Assembly (NCBI RefSeq): GCF_050947875.1
Contig: NC_134568.1
Location: forward strand, 265,575,815 to 265,639,814
Direction: 5' to 3'
Source of the DNA: Dermacentor variabilis
Lineage: Eukaryota > Arthropoda > Arachnida > Ixodida > Ixodidae
Length of the DNA stretch: 64,000 bases
Made by a program: the position numbers and the translations under genes. The stretch's first letter is position 1. Every line of letters starts with the position of its first letter. The notes under the pieces are model-generated. The model worked only from the letters and a program-made list of their open reading frames with translations, searched no databases and was not told the origin of the DNA. Positions 1-12,100 of the stretch are shown piece by piece.

Positions 1-1177
1 TATATAGATTATCGGGTTTAATTAATATCAAGTGCAGTTTTATTTTTCCCATTGTAGGTTGCTTTTATCCATTAGCATTATGACAGCTTATGTACAAATT
101 GTTTTGAAGTATTGTTCCCATCATGTGAAGTTTTCCTTCGCACAAGAGGGCGCACACTCGATTTCAGACAGACCTTCAACCGAAGATTGACTTGCACTCT
201 AATCTTAAATATTGAAAACCGTCTGTGCAAGTGCCCTTATTTATTACTTTACAGTGTTGTGCAACACTTTATATTAGTGTGCAGCAGTGTACAGGAACTA
301 AATAAAGCATGTGGAGGCTCCAGCACCAGTTGAACGCATACTAGACTGCCTTGCTAGCACAGAATAGCTGATTGAACGCAATGTTCAAAGATGAGGAGGC
401 TTCTGCATGCACCCTTACCTGACAACAATTGTTCCACAAGGCTTAAGAATACAGTAAAAAGTGAAATATGAACCAGCTGCATGCTGCAAAGAGAAAACGA
501 GTGCTCCTTGTACAACAGGAACTTACCCGTTTTCACAATTGTGAAGCTACTGCTTTCTTGCATGGCATGGGCATCACTATGGCTACTATTGATGCTAACA
601 AATCTTCATAAAAATTTTCTTGCATGGATCTGTCTTACAAAAGTTAGGAAGTAGGAGCTAGGTGCATATTTTGTACATTTTGGATTTTTTTACTCTCTGT
701 ACTTAAACTAAAAATAGCAAATTATTACTTTCATTGTGTTTCCTGAGGTGCTTGTTTCATTCACATAAGAATTTTCAAAAACTGTCTAAGCAATTATTGT
801 TGCAACTACCATGTCCTAAAATAAAACAACAAAACACAAACGCACTGAAAATGAGCATATTTCTTGTGGTAACAAAAGAGTTAGTGACATCCCTTGCTTA
901 ATTATTCCTCATCATTTGAAGTTTCTATCTCCCTTTCAACTTCTGTCTTGTTTGAATGCAATGAGTGAAATATGAAATTTTGGTTCAGATATTAGAAGGC
1001 TGCAGTGTTAACATAGCGCTTTGAACCTATTAAGACTAGAATCTCCTCTTTTAGAATATTTAGCCAAATGAGTAACTGGTGTAATTAAGCTAAGGCAGCA
1101 AAATTGAGGTCTCATTAAATTAATGTGTGAACCATTTATACGACTACTGAATAGTGGTGCATTTTTCTCCCCGACAG
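1..1177. other. Intron sequence upstream of first visible exon
   Basis: This stretch is AT-rich and ends in the polypyrimidine tract and AG at 1176-1177. I see no exon, RNA gene or repeat I can name. The small open frames at 112-333 and 354-563 have no coding character. Confidence 0.5.
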
Positions 1178-3118
1178 CCTGGCTCTACAAATGGTGTTGA
1201 AGCCACTCACTTAACTGCAGCTCGCCTTATCAGCTCCAGCAGCAGCACCAACAGGGAACGTGGTGTGTGTGGCACTAGCAAGTTGCACCGGTCCCAGTCC
1301 ACTCATGCAAAGGATGAGCCCAACTTATCAGACTACGACAACTGGCTAGATGGCAAGGATCCATGCAATGTGCATGTGAAGTCATGGAAAAGCAGCAGCA
1401 CCCATTCAGTCGTGAGCTGCCCACCTGTGCTGCTTCCCAAGATGCTTGTGACACGTGAGCAGACCTCAAGCTCAGACAGTGATAATAATTTTGGGAGCCT
1501 GCGTTCTCTTATGTCCTGTTTCACTTTAGGCTCCCATCGTAAAAAGAAGCGTAGGAAGAAAAAGAAGAAAAGCCATCGTCTGGTGATTGTGACAGGCTCA
1601 GACAACAGCAACTACTGTTGTTCTGGCGGAAGTGTAGCTGCTGCACAAGTACAGCCACATGTGTGTGAAGGTGACCACAACATTCGGCATTCTTCTAAGA
1701 AGCATAGTGCAAAGGATCTGGCTTGTGTATCTAATGGGCAAAAAGCCATCTGGAGGTATTCTCTGCAAGAACAGGACATGCAGAGAAATGACGCTTCTTG
1801 CAAGGAGCCTGTTGCCACACAAATTGCAGAGCAAAAGTCGCCCCCAAAGCTTCCGCCAAAGACCTCCACAAGAAAGAAACGCTTGGCTCCACAGCCTCCT
1901 GGTGGCAGTATTACTCCAACTGGGACACTGCCGAGGAACCAACCAGTGCCTCCTGTGGCTGTTCCTTGTAGCTCATCTTCACACAGCACTGACAGCCTAA
2001 GTTTGTCCCGACGACGATCTCACAAAAAACCGGCACCACAGCCACCCAGATGTGATGGCTGGCATTCAGTAGCCAAGTCAGGGACTCTTCCAAGTGGAAT
2101 ACAGAAAGGATTATATGCTAATGAAGCCACAGAGGATAGCAAAGCTGTGATTACCTTGAAAACACAGTCACTTCCCATGGGCGATGTCAACATGCCTGGC
2201 ACCTCTGCTGTTCGTCTTTATTTGCTTGAAAGCCAGCGTGGTCAAGAAGCTAAAGAAAAACAAGAATTTGGAAAAAATTTAGCTGACTTGGTGGTCAAGC
2301 CTGACCTTCCTGTTAAAAATATTCCATGTCCTGTGTCCTATATGGGCAGTGACAGCACTGAGTCTATTGGATGTAGTAGCTCTATTCAGAATAAGAACAA
2401 TAATGACAGGAAAAATATTAAAACAGTTGATGAGATGGACAAACCAGCACTTTTGAGACCAGTGGCTTCAGAAGGTGAAAAAAGGGATGCTCACCAACAT
2501 CAAGCCTCCAATCGTGAAGTGAGATCGTCCACTCTGCCACGTACAAGGCAATGCCCTCCCATTTTAGAAGAGGAGGAGCCATATGCCAGCACAGTAGTAG
2601 GTGGAGAATTCAACAACTTAGAATCTGTACTGAAACGTAATTCGAATGTGTTTGAGCTTTTAGATGCTTTTAGCAAGCTTGAATTGAATTCTGATGAGAC
2701 TCAAAAGGACAGTGAGCCTGAGTCACCAAAGCACTCTAGAAAGCAAGTGAAATCACTGAAGTCACTTTTTCAGAAACACCCAACAGATGCCAGCAAAGTT
2801 GTTTCTACAAAGTGGACATATACACCTATGGAATCCAAGAAAGAGAATTTCTTGACTGCTGTAATGCCTGGATCTGCCATTGCTGCAAGACTTGAAGATA
2901 GGGAAACAGCAGATTCCAAGATAGAAAACAGTGATGCAAGTTCATGGGGTTCAGAGCCAAAGTGTGTGAAGAACGTGCCATCTCAGTTGCCTTTGAATAC
3001 ACAGTTGGCATCCTGTCGAATGAACCTCAAACCCGTTAGCCACTCTCCTGACTTTGGCAGTGTGTTTTGCAAGCTGCGTCCACAAGCAAGTAACTCTTCC
3101 GCTGGAAACCCACCTTGG
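1178..3118 (+). CDS. RBCK1: RBCK1 exon (first in window): long disordered N-terminal region
   Basis: The acceptor is the AG at 1176-1177 after a pyrimidine tract. The donor is GTATGT at 3119. The exon is 1941 nt, exactly 647 codons, so both borders are phase 0. The reading frame runs back past the acceptor only to a GTG at 1154, so this is an internal exon and not the gene start. Visible features are a Lys/Arg-rich run (residues about 121-135), proline-rich [13 protein letters not shown] and APQPPGG motifs (about 221-243), KPAPQPPR (about 284-291), and repeated S/T-GTLP or STLPR motifs. PxxP and APQPP motifs are typical SH3 ligands. The open frame continues past the donor to 3304, but that extension is AT-rich and low in coding character. 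I know of no counterpart of this exon in vertebrate HOIL-1L. Confidence 0.82.
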
Positions 3119-6100
3119 GTATGTTCGCCCTTCAAAGGTGCACATTATATTAGAACTAATGCGACTAACTACCTGTGCTTTCAATCAAGTTTTGCTGCTT
3201 ATACTGAGGGAAGAATATATACATGGCAAAATATATATTATTACCACAGGGAGGCAAAATGCCCTTTAGTCACAAAAGGTTATCAGAATGTACTTAAACA
3301 TTAATTTAATTGTTGTTTATTGCATTAATATGTTATTTTTTATAATCATATTGCTCTTAAGAATTTTAGTCTTAACAGGGACTATGTATACGTGGCCTGC
3401 TCATATGTATGTATGTGCATGCGTGTGTGTGCCTGCACACATTTGTGCATGCATGCGTATGTAGGCAAAGGAAATAACAAATGAGCGAATTTGAAAATTT
3501 AGTCAACTAGCTCATAGCAGCACAGGTCATCATTCTTTGCATAGGATCATTTTGCTTTCTAGAAAGGACAAATTTTTGTAGGCTGAAGGAGGGGGAGATG
3601 CCTTCCTCCAAAATTTGGTGGGAGGCCCAGACTTCTTGACTTTAAGCCCTGGTAAAACCCATGTTGCTGGCTTTTGTCATGCATAATTACCTATGGTATA
3701 CATAGTTAACACAAGTTTATACAGTTGAATTCCAATAATTCAACCTTGGCAATGCCAACAAAATTGATTGAATTATCTGGTGTGTTCAGTTAAAGAAGTA
3801 GCAGAAAAAACATGCATACACACTGCTGCTTCATTTGGCCATATTTACCCTATTCTGACATGACCCCGAATCTAACACTCACCTAATTTTATAACAAGAG
3901 TTATGTGGACCCTACGCACTGTAGGAATCGATGTAGGCGAAGCTTTCTGTGCTGTTTGCATTCATTGATGATAATTGAGGGTGATTTTTATGGTGAATGT
4001 TTAAGTTCATCATCATTTAGTCCAATACTAGAGTGGTGAATTGATAATAAATGTATCTTGTGTGCATCACTTGTATTCCTCAGCATAGATCACAGAACAC
4101 ACCGCGAGATGTGCTTGCTTGAGTTGTTGTTGTGTGCCATTGCTCATAGCCTGCGAGAAGGTTAGCACTATCATTGCCTCACACGGTGCAATGCATCTTG
4201 ACAAAAGTGTTAAACATTAATTAAATTATGGGGCTTTACTTGCCAAGCCCACAATCTGGTTATGAGCCACACGGCTGTGGGGGACTAAATTTTAATTTTG
4301 ATCACTTGGGATTATTTAACATACACCTAAATCTGAGTACACGAACATTTTGGCATTTCGACCTCATCAAAATGCGACTGCCGCTGTTGGGATCGAACCC
4401 GTGGCCTCGAGCATTGCCATTGCCACAAAATTACTGCGGCGGATACAGAAGTGTTGATTTGATAGGTGGCCGCTTCCGTAGTGTCTTCTGTTGTCTGCTT
4501 AACAAATATCCAAGGGTTCTTTTTTTTTTTCTTCAAAAATAGCGGAAACTTACTGTAGCCAACCTTGAATTTAAATTTATCCAGTTTGTTTGTAACTGCT
4601 GCCATGCCTAGTAGTAGCATTTCCTTGCCTTCTTAGGCCACCTTTTCCCTCTCCCACCCACCCCCATGTATGCGAGAAAAGAGTGGCAAGGCTGTAAGTC
4701 ACTCGTTTCATGACTGCATCAGTTCTGCCCATTCTCCTCTTCCTACCTCTTCTCTATCATTCTGTCTCTCCTCCGAACTGTTGCATGTTATTAGAAAGTG
4801 CTGTAGTTTCTGCAACGCTTTCAAGTTGGGTCACGGATAATTACAGCAGTCAAGAGAGTATTGTGGTGATGCCCAGGGAGCTCTAGAGGGCGTTATTGCA
4901 ACGCAATGGAAAGGTTCATACGAGTTTCTCGTGTTGCCGTTCCTCTATGCCACACTCCCTCTTTGAACCATCCCCAGACACGGCATGCAAGACAGCGACA
5001 GCAGCAGCAGTGGAAAAGTCAAAAGAAGAGGCAAAGAAAGCTTTGCTTTAAAAAAAATGTACCATTTCTTTGATTTTTGGCAATCAGGTATATGATGAAT
5101 CCTACTGAGTTTATCTTTACTGAATAGAAATTTATCACTTATTATACATCATCAGCAATGTCATTCAGCCTTTTATTGCTCTCTATGGATGACAACACGA
5201 CGCCTTCCCTAAAGTCCATTAAGTTTGATATTCAGCATTTCTTGAACCCCTCCAACAATTACAGACAGGATGGTTGCTCACACTTAAACCACTTTACCAG
5301 TTCATTCTGTGATGCATGCAGGTCTCTGGAGCATCAAAAACACATGCTTTGACTGTGTTGCCTCTCACTTACCATGTAAAATAACGTAATTTGAATGAAC
5401 TTTTTAATTAAAGCCTGAAAGTGGCATATCGTTGCTACTGTCCTACACTAGACTCGCCTAAACCTGTGTAAAACTAGGGATGCTGTTGCTCTGTGAAGTA
5501 GCTAGGATGTATTGAATGCTGTAGACTATTTCTTTCACCAGCAGCACTGTGGAACTTATGATGACATCTGGCATTAAAAGCTTGAAGTAGTAATCATAAT
5601 AATAATACAAAAATGTTCAAAGTTAAATTGGGGCCGTATTCATAACATGAACTTTAAAAGTGTGGTAGCATGTGTAAGCTTACAATGTTAACTACAGTGT
5701 AGCTTCAAGCTGCCTTATATATAACTTGCACTTTTGTAACGATTGACAATGTTTGACAGATTTTGAAAGTGGTTGAGCACTGCCTGCTTAGCGTGTGTCT
5801 TACACCTTCCATGTAAGGCTTGCTGCAGATGCCTAAATATGGAAAAGGATATATTTGGCATTCCTAGACGTAAAATGCTTCTTTGTTAATGCAGAAACAC
5901 CAACTGCAAGCTGGGAAAGGGCTGCCAGACGAACCAAGACCAAGTGCCTCAGAGCTGCCAGCTGTGGAGACTAAAAATAAAACTTCCGGAGGGAGAAAAG
6001 AAGGCGGAGGGGGCCGTGTTGGCGAAACTGCCTCGTGTGCAGTGGTGGCTGCCACAACGGCATGCTCATTTGAAATGATGGCAGGCAAGGCCACGGCTGT

Positions 6101-9100
6101 GTCTTTATCCCAGGCCTCTACACAAGCCAGTGCTCATACAAGTTCAGGTGGGTTTTTCCTTTCAACTTTAACTCTAGGTATTTGTCTGCAACTTGTTGTT
6201 GTGTGTTGCTTGGATATTTCATTTATTTTCCTTCCTGGGCTTGAGGAAGCCTCTTGTGTGGGTGCCTTCCTCTTCTAACAGAGTATGTCGCGTGTGATTC
6301 AGTGACAGAGGATTTTACTGCGCGGATCTGACACCTTGTGCATCTTTTCCTATTTAAGAGTGGACAATTTTGCAATGACAATCAAAAGAAAGCTTTTACT
6401 TAAGTTTACCTAGCAGCCCAGCCTTCAGGTGAATAAATTTGTCAAAAGCTTGTTCTTTTTATGGAAAATGAAGATAAATTTCACATCTTGTTTATACTGC
6501 ACTGTTGGAGAAGTGTGGTGGCTATTCACAAAAAAAAAAAAGTGCTCCTTGAAACATCATACATTCTTAGATGTGTGCAGTTTTATGTATAATGAAAAGA
6601 ACTTAGTGCGTTATTGACATGTTGAAAAATTATCCACTTTACTCTTGAAATATTAAATTTTGTGTTGTTTACATATCCAATAACTGCTAAAAGGAAGGGG
6701 GCGGGGATCTGAGGTGCACGTGCATGGTGAAGTACAATGACGTATCTTATTTTTTAGGAAGGCAACGACCACCTGTGCACCCAAATTCTCCAACCGCTCT
6801 TATGCAAGCAAAATTACCAGCTCTATTTCGGCAGCTTGAAGAAGCAATTAGCAAAGGCGAGCATGACAGAGCTGCAATTTTGGCAAGGGAGCTGGCTATG
6901 TACAAGGTCTCTTGTTCACTGCGTCGAGTCCGGAAAGTAGCACCAGACCCTAAGCAGTTTATGTGAGTGTAAAGATCGATGCATGTTTTCTCTTCACAAA
7001 GTTTTCTTTTTTAGAAGGTATAGATTTTTATCTGTAATAGGCAGAATAATAGCATGATACTTTAGGAGCCATTTAAATATGCATGAAATTCAAGGCCCTG
7101 GCCCTTTTGTCCCCTAGAAACAGTTAAATGAAAAATATAGTGACATTTGTGTAGTGTAGCATTAAATAGTGTTGTGACAATTATTTTCTGAAAAGTTAAA
7201 TCTTAATTGTCGCATATTCCTTGGCATTCACAGAGTAAAAATGTATGTTGAAGACAGGAAGTCTCATGTCGGTCCCATTTCATTGCCAGTCCATCCAGAG
7301 ATGACTGTCAGCAACCTTAAGAAAAAGGTTGGTGTATTTTGGTTGTATGAATGAGCTTTTGTGGTTGTTGAATCATTGGCAGCCAGACATCAAATTGTAG
7401 TTTGATTTGTATAGCTTTGTTTATGTAGACTGTCAGTAATTTGAATTAATCTTCATCTGTTAACTTGTTTTGTTTTGACAGTTTGTTTATGCTACAGTCA
7501 AATGCCATTTTATCTTTATTGCTACAGTAGAAAAAATTGCTGTTTGTGCCTGTTCTATGAAATAAGCCATTTGTCTTTAATCACATTTTCAAACAAGACA
7601 AAGGGATCACAGGAACATGTAGACTTTAAGTGACCAAGTAAGCCTCAGCCTGTAGCCAGCATTTTAATGAGGGTGCTTGTCTATGTCAGAGCAATAACTG
7701 CTTTTATTGGCAAGGTTATACAGCCATCTTTGCGAGAAGCCTAGGTAAGCAGGCGCAGAAGAGTAAGGTGAGGCTTGCTGGGTAATGCAAGTTGAAATGT
7801 TCAAAGGGAGCGATGAATTGTTGAGATAGTGAGTGAGTAGGTGGGTGTGCTGCAGGTGCTTGCTGTAGTGGTGGTGGTAGGGAAAAAAAAGGAAAACAAC
7901 CTAGGAGGGAAAGAAAGAAGCTGTTGTATGTGAGCAGAACTGTCACTCTGGTGGACATAGTTTTGTAAGACGACAGGAAGTAAGCCGAGATAAGATTTAG
8001 ATGGCGAAACAACGAGAATGAAGAAAGAAAGAAAACAACTTCATCTCTTCGTCCTTGGTATCCGCTGCTTCGGTGCCATGTGATTATGTAATAGTTAAAG
8101 GAGAGGAATTAGTAAAAAAAAAAGAGCATGAGCTGTAAAAAAGAAAAAAAAAGAGAGATAAGGTTAGCTCTGTTCTGACCAGATGTAAGACTGCTAAATA
8201 GCCAGCAGCATATATACTATTTTACTAGTCATTAGTTGCGACAGTGTAAGTGAGAGATCTTTGTTGTGCAGACAAACTAATAAGAAAACCTGTAGCAACA
8301 ACAATATTTTTGTCAAATGCATAAATAACCTTAAAGTAACCCTAGCTGCTTGAAATGACCTACAAAACTTGCTAAATCAGGCCTACAAGGATGCATCTAA
8401 ATTATAAAGGAGATCGGCATTACATAGAAAACAATTCTCAAGCACAATCCAGGCAGCCACTAGCTTTTATAATAGAGTGCTCCATTGTGCTCCAAAACAT
8501 AAGCAATATTCTACAGAAATGTCATCTACTAATATCAAACAATGAGTGTCTTAGAAAAGTTCCTTGAGGTACCGAAGGTCACCTGTCTCCATAATAAAAA
8601 CTTTAAAAATATATGTATGCTAGCGAATGCGAAAGTCAACCCTCAGCGTATTGCCAGTGTAACAGCTGCTTATTCTCACCTCAGGCCAAAGAACTGTAAG
8701 CACCTTCGAAATAACTTAAAAATTAAAAGCACTGCAAATGACTAGGTGCTTGAAATTATATCTAGCTTTACCTGCACAAGCTTGTTCATTTATATGCTGG
8801 AGTGTTTGTTCTGCAATAAAAGAAAAGTAACAGTTTTGCCCGAAAGGCGAAGCATTGATTTCGAGAGCAGATTAGTAGACAGCTATATGAAGTAAAGATA
8901 GTAGTTTTATTGGCTGTATAAACTTGTAAACATTCACTAACTAAATTAACAAGCATGGTGTCACACGCACACAAGCAAATGTAAACACACCTCACTCGAT
9001 GACTGTGCACACTCACTGTCAAAATGCCAGAGTGAGAAAGTGTGGCAGCGACAGCAAGTGAATTGATCTTCATGCTGCCTCTCACTTCAATGTAAACTAA

Positions 9101-12100
9101 GTGGCAAGAACACAGCACACATGAAACTATCAGCACTCAGTGCACTCTGTCCCCATCGTAGATCGCTTTCAAGGTAGGGCCTGCATGACCGCGCCATATG
9201 CAGCCACCACTGGAGTAAAATGCCCCCTCCCCTCCCTTCCCTCTCCTCCCTCCCTTCCATCCCCTCCTCTTCTTCCCCTGGTGCCTTGTGCATGATAAAA
9301 GATGGCGCGCTTCCTCCCTGCTTTCCTTCCTTGTAAGCGCAAGATTGAGCCACCATCGACGGCTCACCCTCGCATGCTTTCACTCACACATACAGCATAT
9401 GGCATGCGGCAATGATGTTATGGCCCTTAGACTTCATATGGAACGCCAGGGCGATGGCAGAAATGCACCTGGAGTGTCCATATAAATGCTACTGCAATAA
9501 TATATCAGCAGTACAGGACAGCGCTGCCAGTGAATGTCAGATCATATGGATGTTGTAAGAATGCAGCCAAGCAACTTACCAAAGCAGTCGCTGAGCATTT
9601 ACTTATTTTTTTTTCTAAGGATGCAAAGACAATAAATGTAGATGTTTCTTAAAGCAGTGCAGCAGTTACAGCTGTGCATGTGAGCATACTGCTGCATCTG
9701 CTGTCTATGTGCATGTATGTGTGCATGAAAAGGAGTGAAGTAAAGAGATAAAGTGGAAGCTTGGGTGAGTTGGGCTTGAGAAATGGGCACAGTAATGTGT
9801 TATTCTGGTGCAAGAAACATACCCAGTCCTTGTTTGCACCTGCTGTGCTGTGACTTTCCATCACCATACTCATTCCCTCCTCAAGGACACTGGTGAACCA
9901 GTGCTTGTTTCCTTGTGCACCAGGCATCTGCAGGGAATGTTTTACAGCATGCACTGCAGCAAGTGCACACTCACTGTAGTAGATCTGAGTGCAGGACGCA
10001 CCTGGCGATGCAAAGGGATGAGTGTTGGTTAGTGCACGTTTAAAGACAAGAGTACTGCACATATACTTCAATGTGAGGCCATCAGAGCTACAGTACCACG
10101 AAAGGATGTCAGAAAGAGATGTGAAAATTTTCACATCACACTAGCTCAAATCAGTGAGAAGTAAACAACACCGTATGAATGAATGAATGAATGAATGAAT
10201 GAACGCTTAACGACACTACATGATACACCAACTGGCCCAACAGTCTACTTTTCTAAACAACACTGATGCATCCAAACCATGTTGTGCGAAGCCTTTCATG
10301 AGAAATACTCCCTCTGTCTAGAAAATTCTCTTAAGGTACTGTAAAATCATGTCGGGGACCTTTTATTATGTAGCTATGGCAGCGAAAGATGTCACTTCTG
10401 GAAGTAACTCTAAAAGTATCATCCTTTGTTTGACTGTAACACTGCAACTGTTTGAAATTCTACATATTTGCTTCCTGCACTTTTTCTGTTCTGCCATAAC
10501 TATCTCTTGCGACATTCTTGTCATATCACTGCTTGATTTAACTTTTTTGTTTGCCATATTGAATGATAGATTCATCACCTATCATCGTTCAGGCTGTTGA
10601 GTTATTAGGGAGCAATTTATTCAGCATGTCTATTTCATATAGCTGCTATATTCTGCCAGGTTGAGACTGAGTACAACATTCCTGCAAGGGTTCAGCGATG
10701 GATCCTGGGCAAAAACCTGGCCACTGATGATGGGGCTACGCTGGAACACTTTGGTGTGAGCCACAGTGCGTGTCCAGTTTTCCTGTACCTGGTGAGCCCA
10801 GCAGAGGAGCTAAGGGCTGAAGAGGTGATCCGAAACAGATGCTGGAAGCCCCCAGATAGCATTGCTAGCACTGAAGAAGGCGAAGAGTTGGCGAATACAA
10901 TAGCCAGGCATGAACCCTCTGAAGCATCAAGTACTTTGGATGCCCTCCTCAATGACCGTGCAGCAGGTTAGACAATCTTTTTTGTCACAGAAAGCAAGTT
11001 ACTCCAGCATTCAGCGTGATAGATGGTATTGAGCTGTGTTAATCGAGGCCTGGATGAAGTAGCCACTCATGACAACTACAAGTCCATTTGCTCACAAACA
11101 CTTTTGTATAGACAAGACAATCTCGATGAGGTGGCACCTCTGTGCCTTGCTGAAAGTGCCCTTTGGTTGAACAAAATTTTCCTTGGTGGTCGCACACAGC
11201 CTTTGTCATCCGTTTGTTCACATTGATTCTGTGTGCTCTCTCGTTGCACATGGTGCTCGTGCTTGAACTGCACGTTCAGTAGCAGTGCGTGGACTAGTTG
11301 GGAAATGGCAGCGTGTAGACAACATTACCATTTTCCAGTAACTGTCTGATGCAGAATACCTTTTTCATGGTTAGAACACCTAGAAAGGTGAGCATCTGCT
11401 GTGCCTCTCATTTTAGGACATCAAATAAAATGTGGACATCAAACATTATTACAAACTCCAAGTATGTTTCACACATCAGCGACATTTTCTGCAACAGTCA
11501 GCTTGTGATATATGCTAATCCAATGCAAAAGAAGCCACCTCGCTTAAGAGATGTGAGGGGAAAAAGGAACAGGTACTGTTTATTTATTTCCGGTTCCACT
11601 TCAAAGCAAGAGAAGCCACCATGCTTAGAAATGTGTGAAACAAATATGAGCACTGTTAATTTCTTTCTGATGTGAAGCACACAAATAACGTTCTTGGGGT
11701 GCTGAGTGCCATTCTTAAATTTTTTTTTTATAGGCGCATCTTTATGTGAACAATTACTTTTTTATGCTGGTCTACCTCAGAAACACGGGTGCAATGTCTT
11801 GTGCAGCCCATTTCAATGACTTTGTACGCACTAGTCGCATGTCTCAACATGCCCAACCATTTTAAGAAGGAAACGACATCATAGAAATTTATGTTGTGCA
11901 ATTACAACTTTGCACATTTAAGGAAAAGGAAATGTCAAGCAGCTCATGCTACCCATCTTGCGTAGTTCAAGAACGCTTAACATCCCTTATTAGGTGAAAG
12001 GCGCATTTAAAAGAATGATAAATTGTCTTTCTTTTGGCTACCAGCTACATGAAGTTATTAGTGCAAAGACTTGCAAAGGCTTACGAAAATAGATTAAACC

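Noticed and set aside
1154..1177. Start of the large open frame as the gene start
   Set aside because: The frame opens at GTG, not ATG, and a good acceptor lies at 1176-1177, so the exon is internal.
1333..1989. Minus-strand open frames of 92-125 codons
   Set aside because: They are antisense shadows of the first RBCK1 exon.
3119..3304. Coding extension past the first donor to the stop at 3304
   Set aside because: GTATGT at 3119 gives a phase-0 junction to 5895, and the extension is AT-rich with poor coding character.
6907..6966. Alternative donor GTCTCT at 6907 for the tethering exon
   Set aside because: It leaves phase 0, while the next exon at 7234 needs one base to complete a codon; GTGAGT at 6963 fits.
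9649..10134. 161-codon minus-strand frame
   Set aside because: It lies in an intron, has no recognisable domain and overlaps simple-repeat-like sequence; no splice or promoter support.
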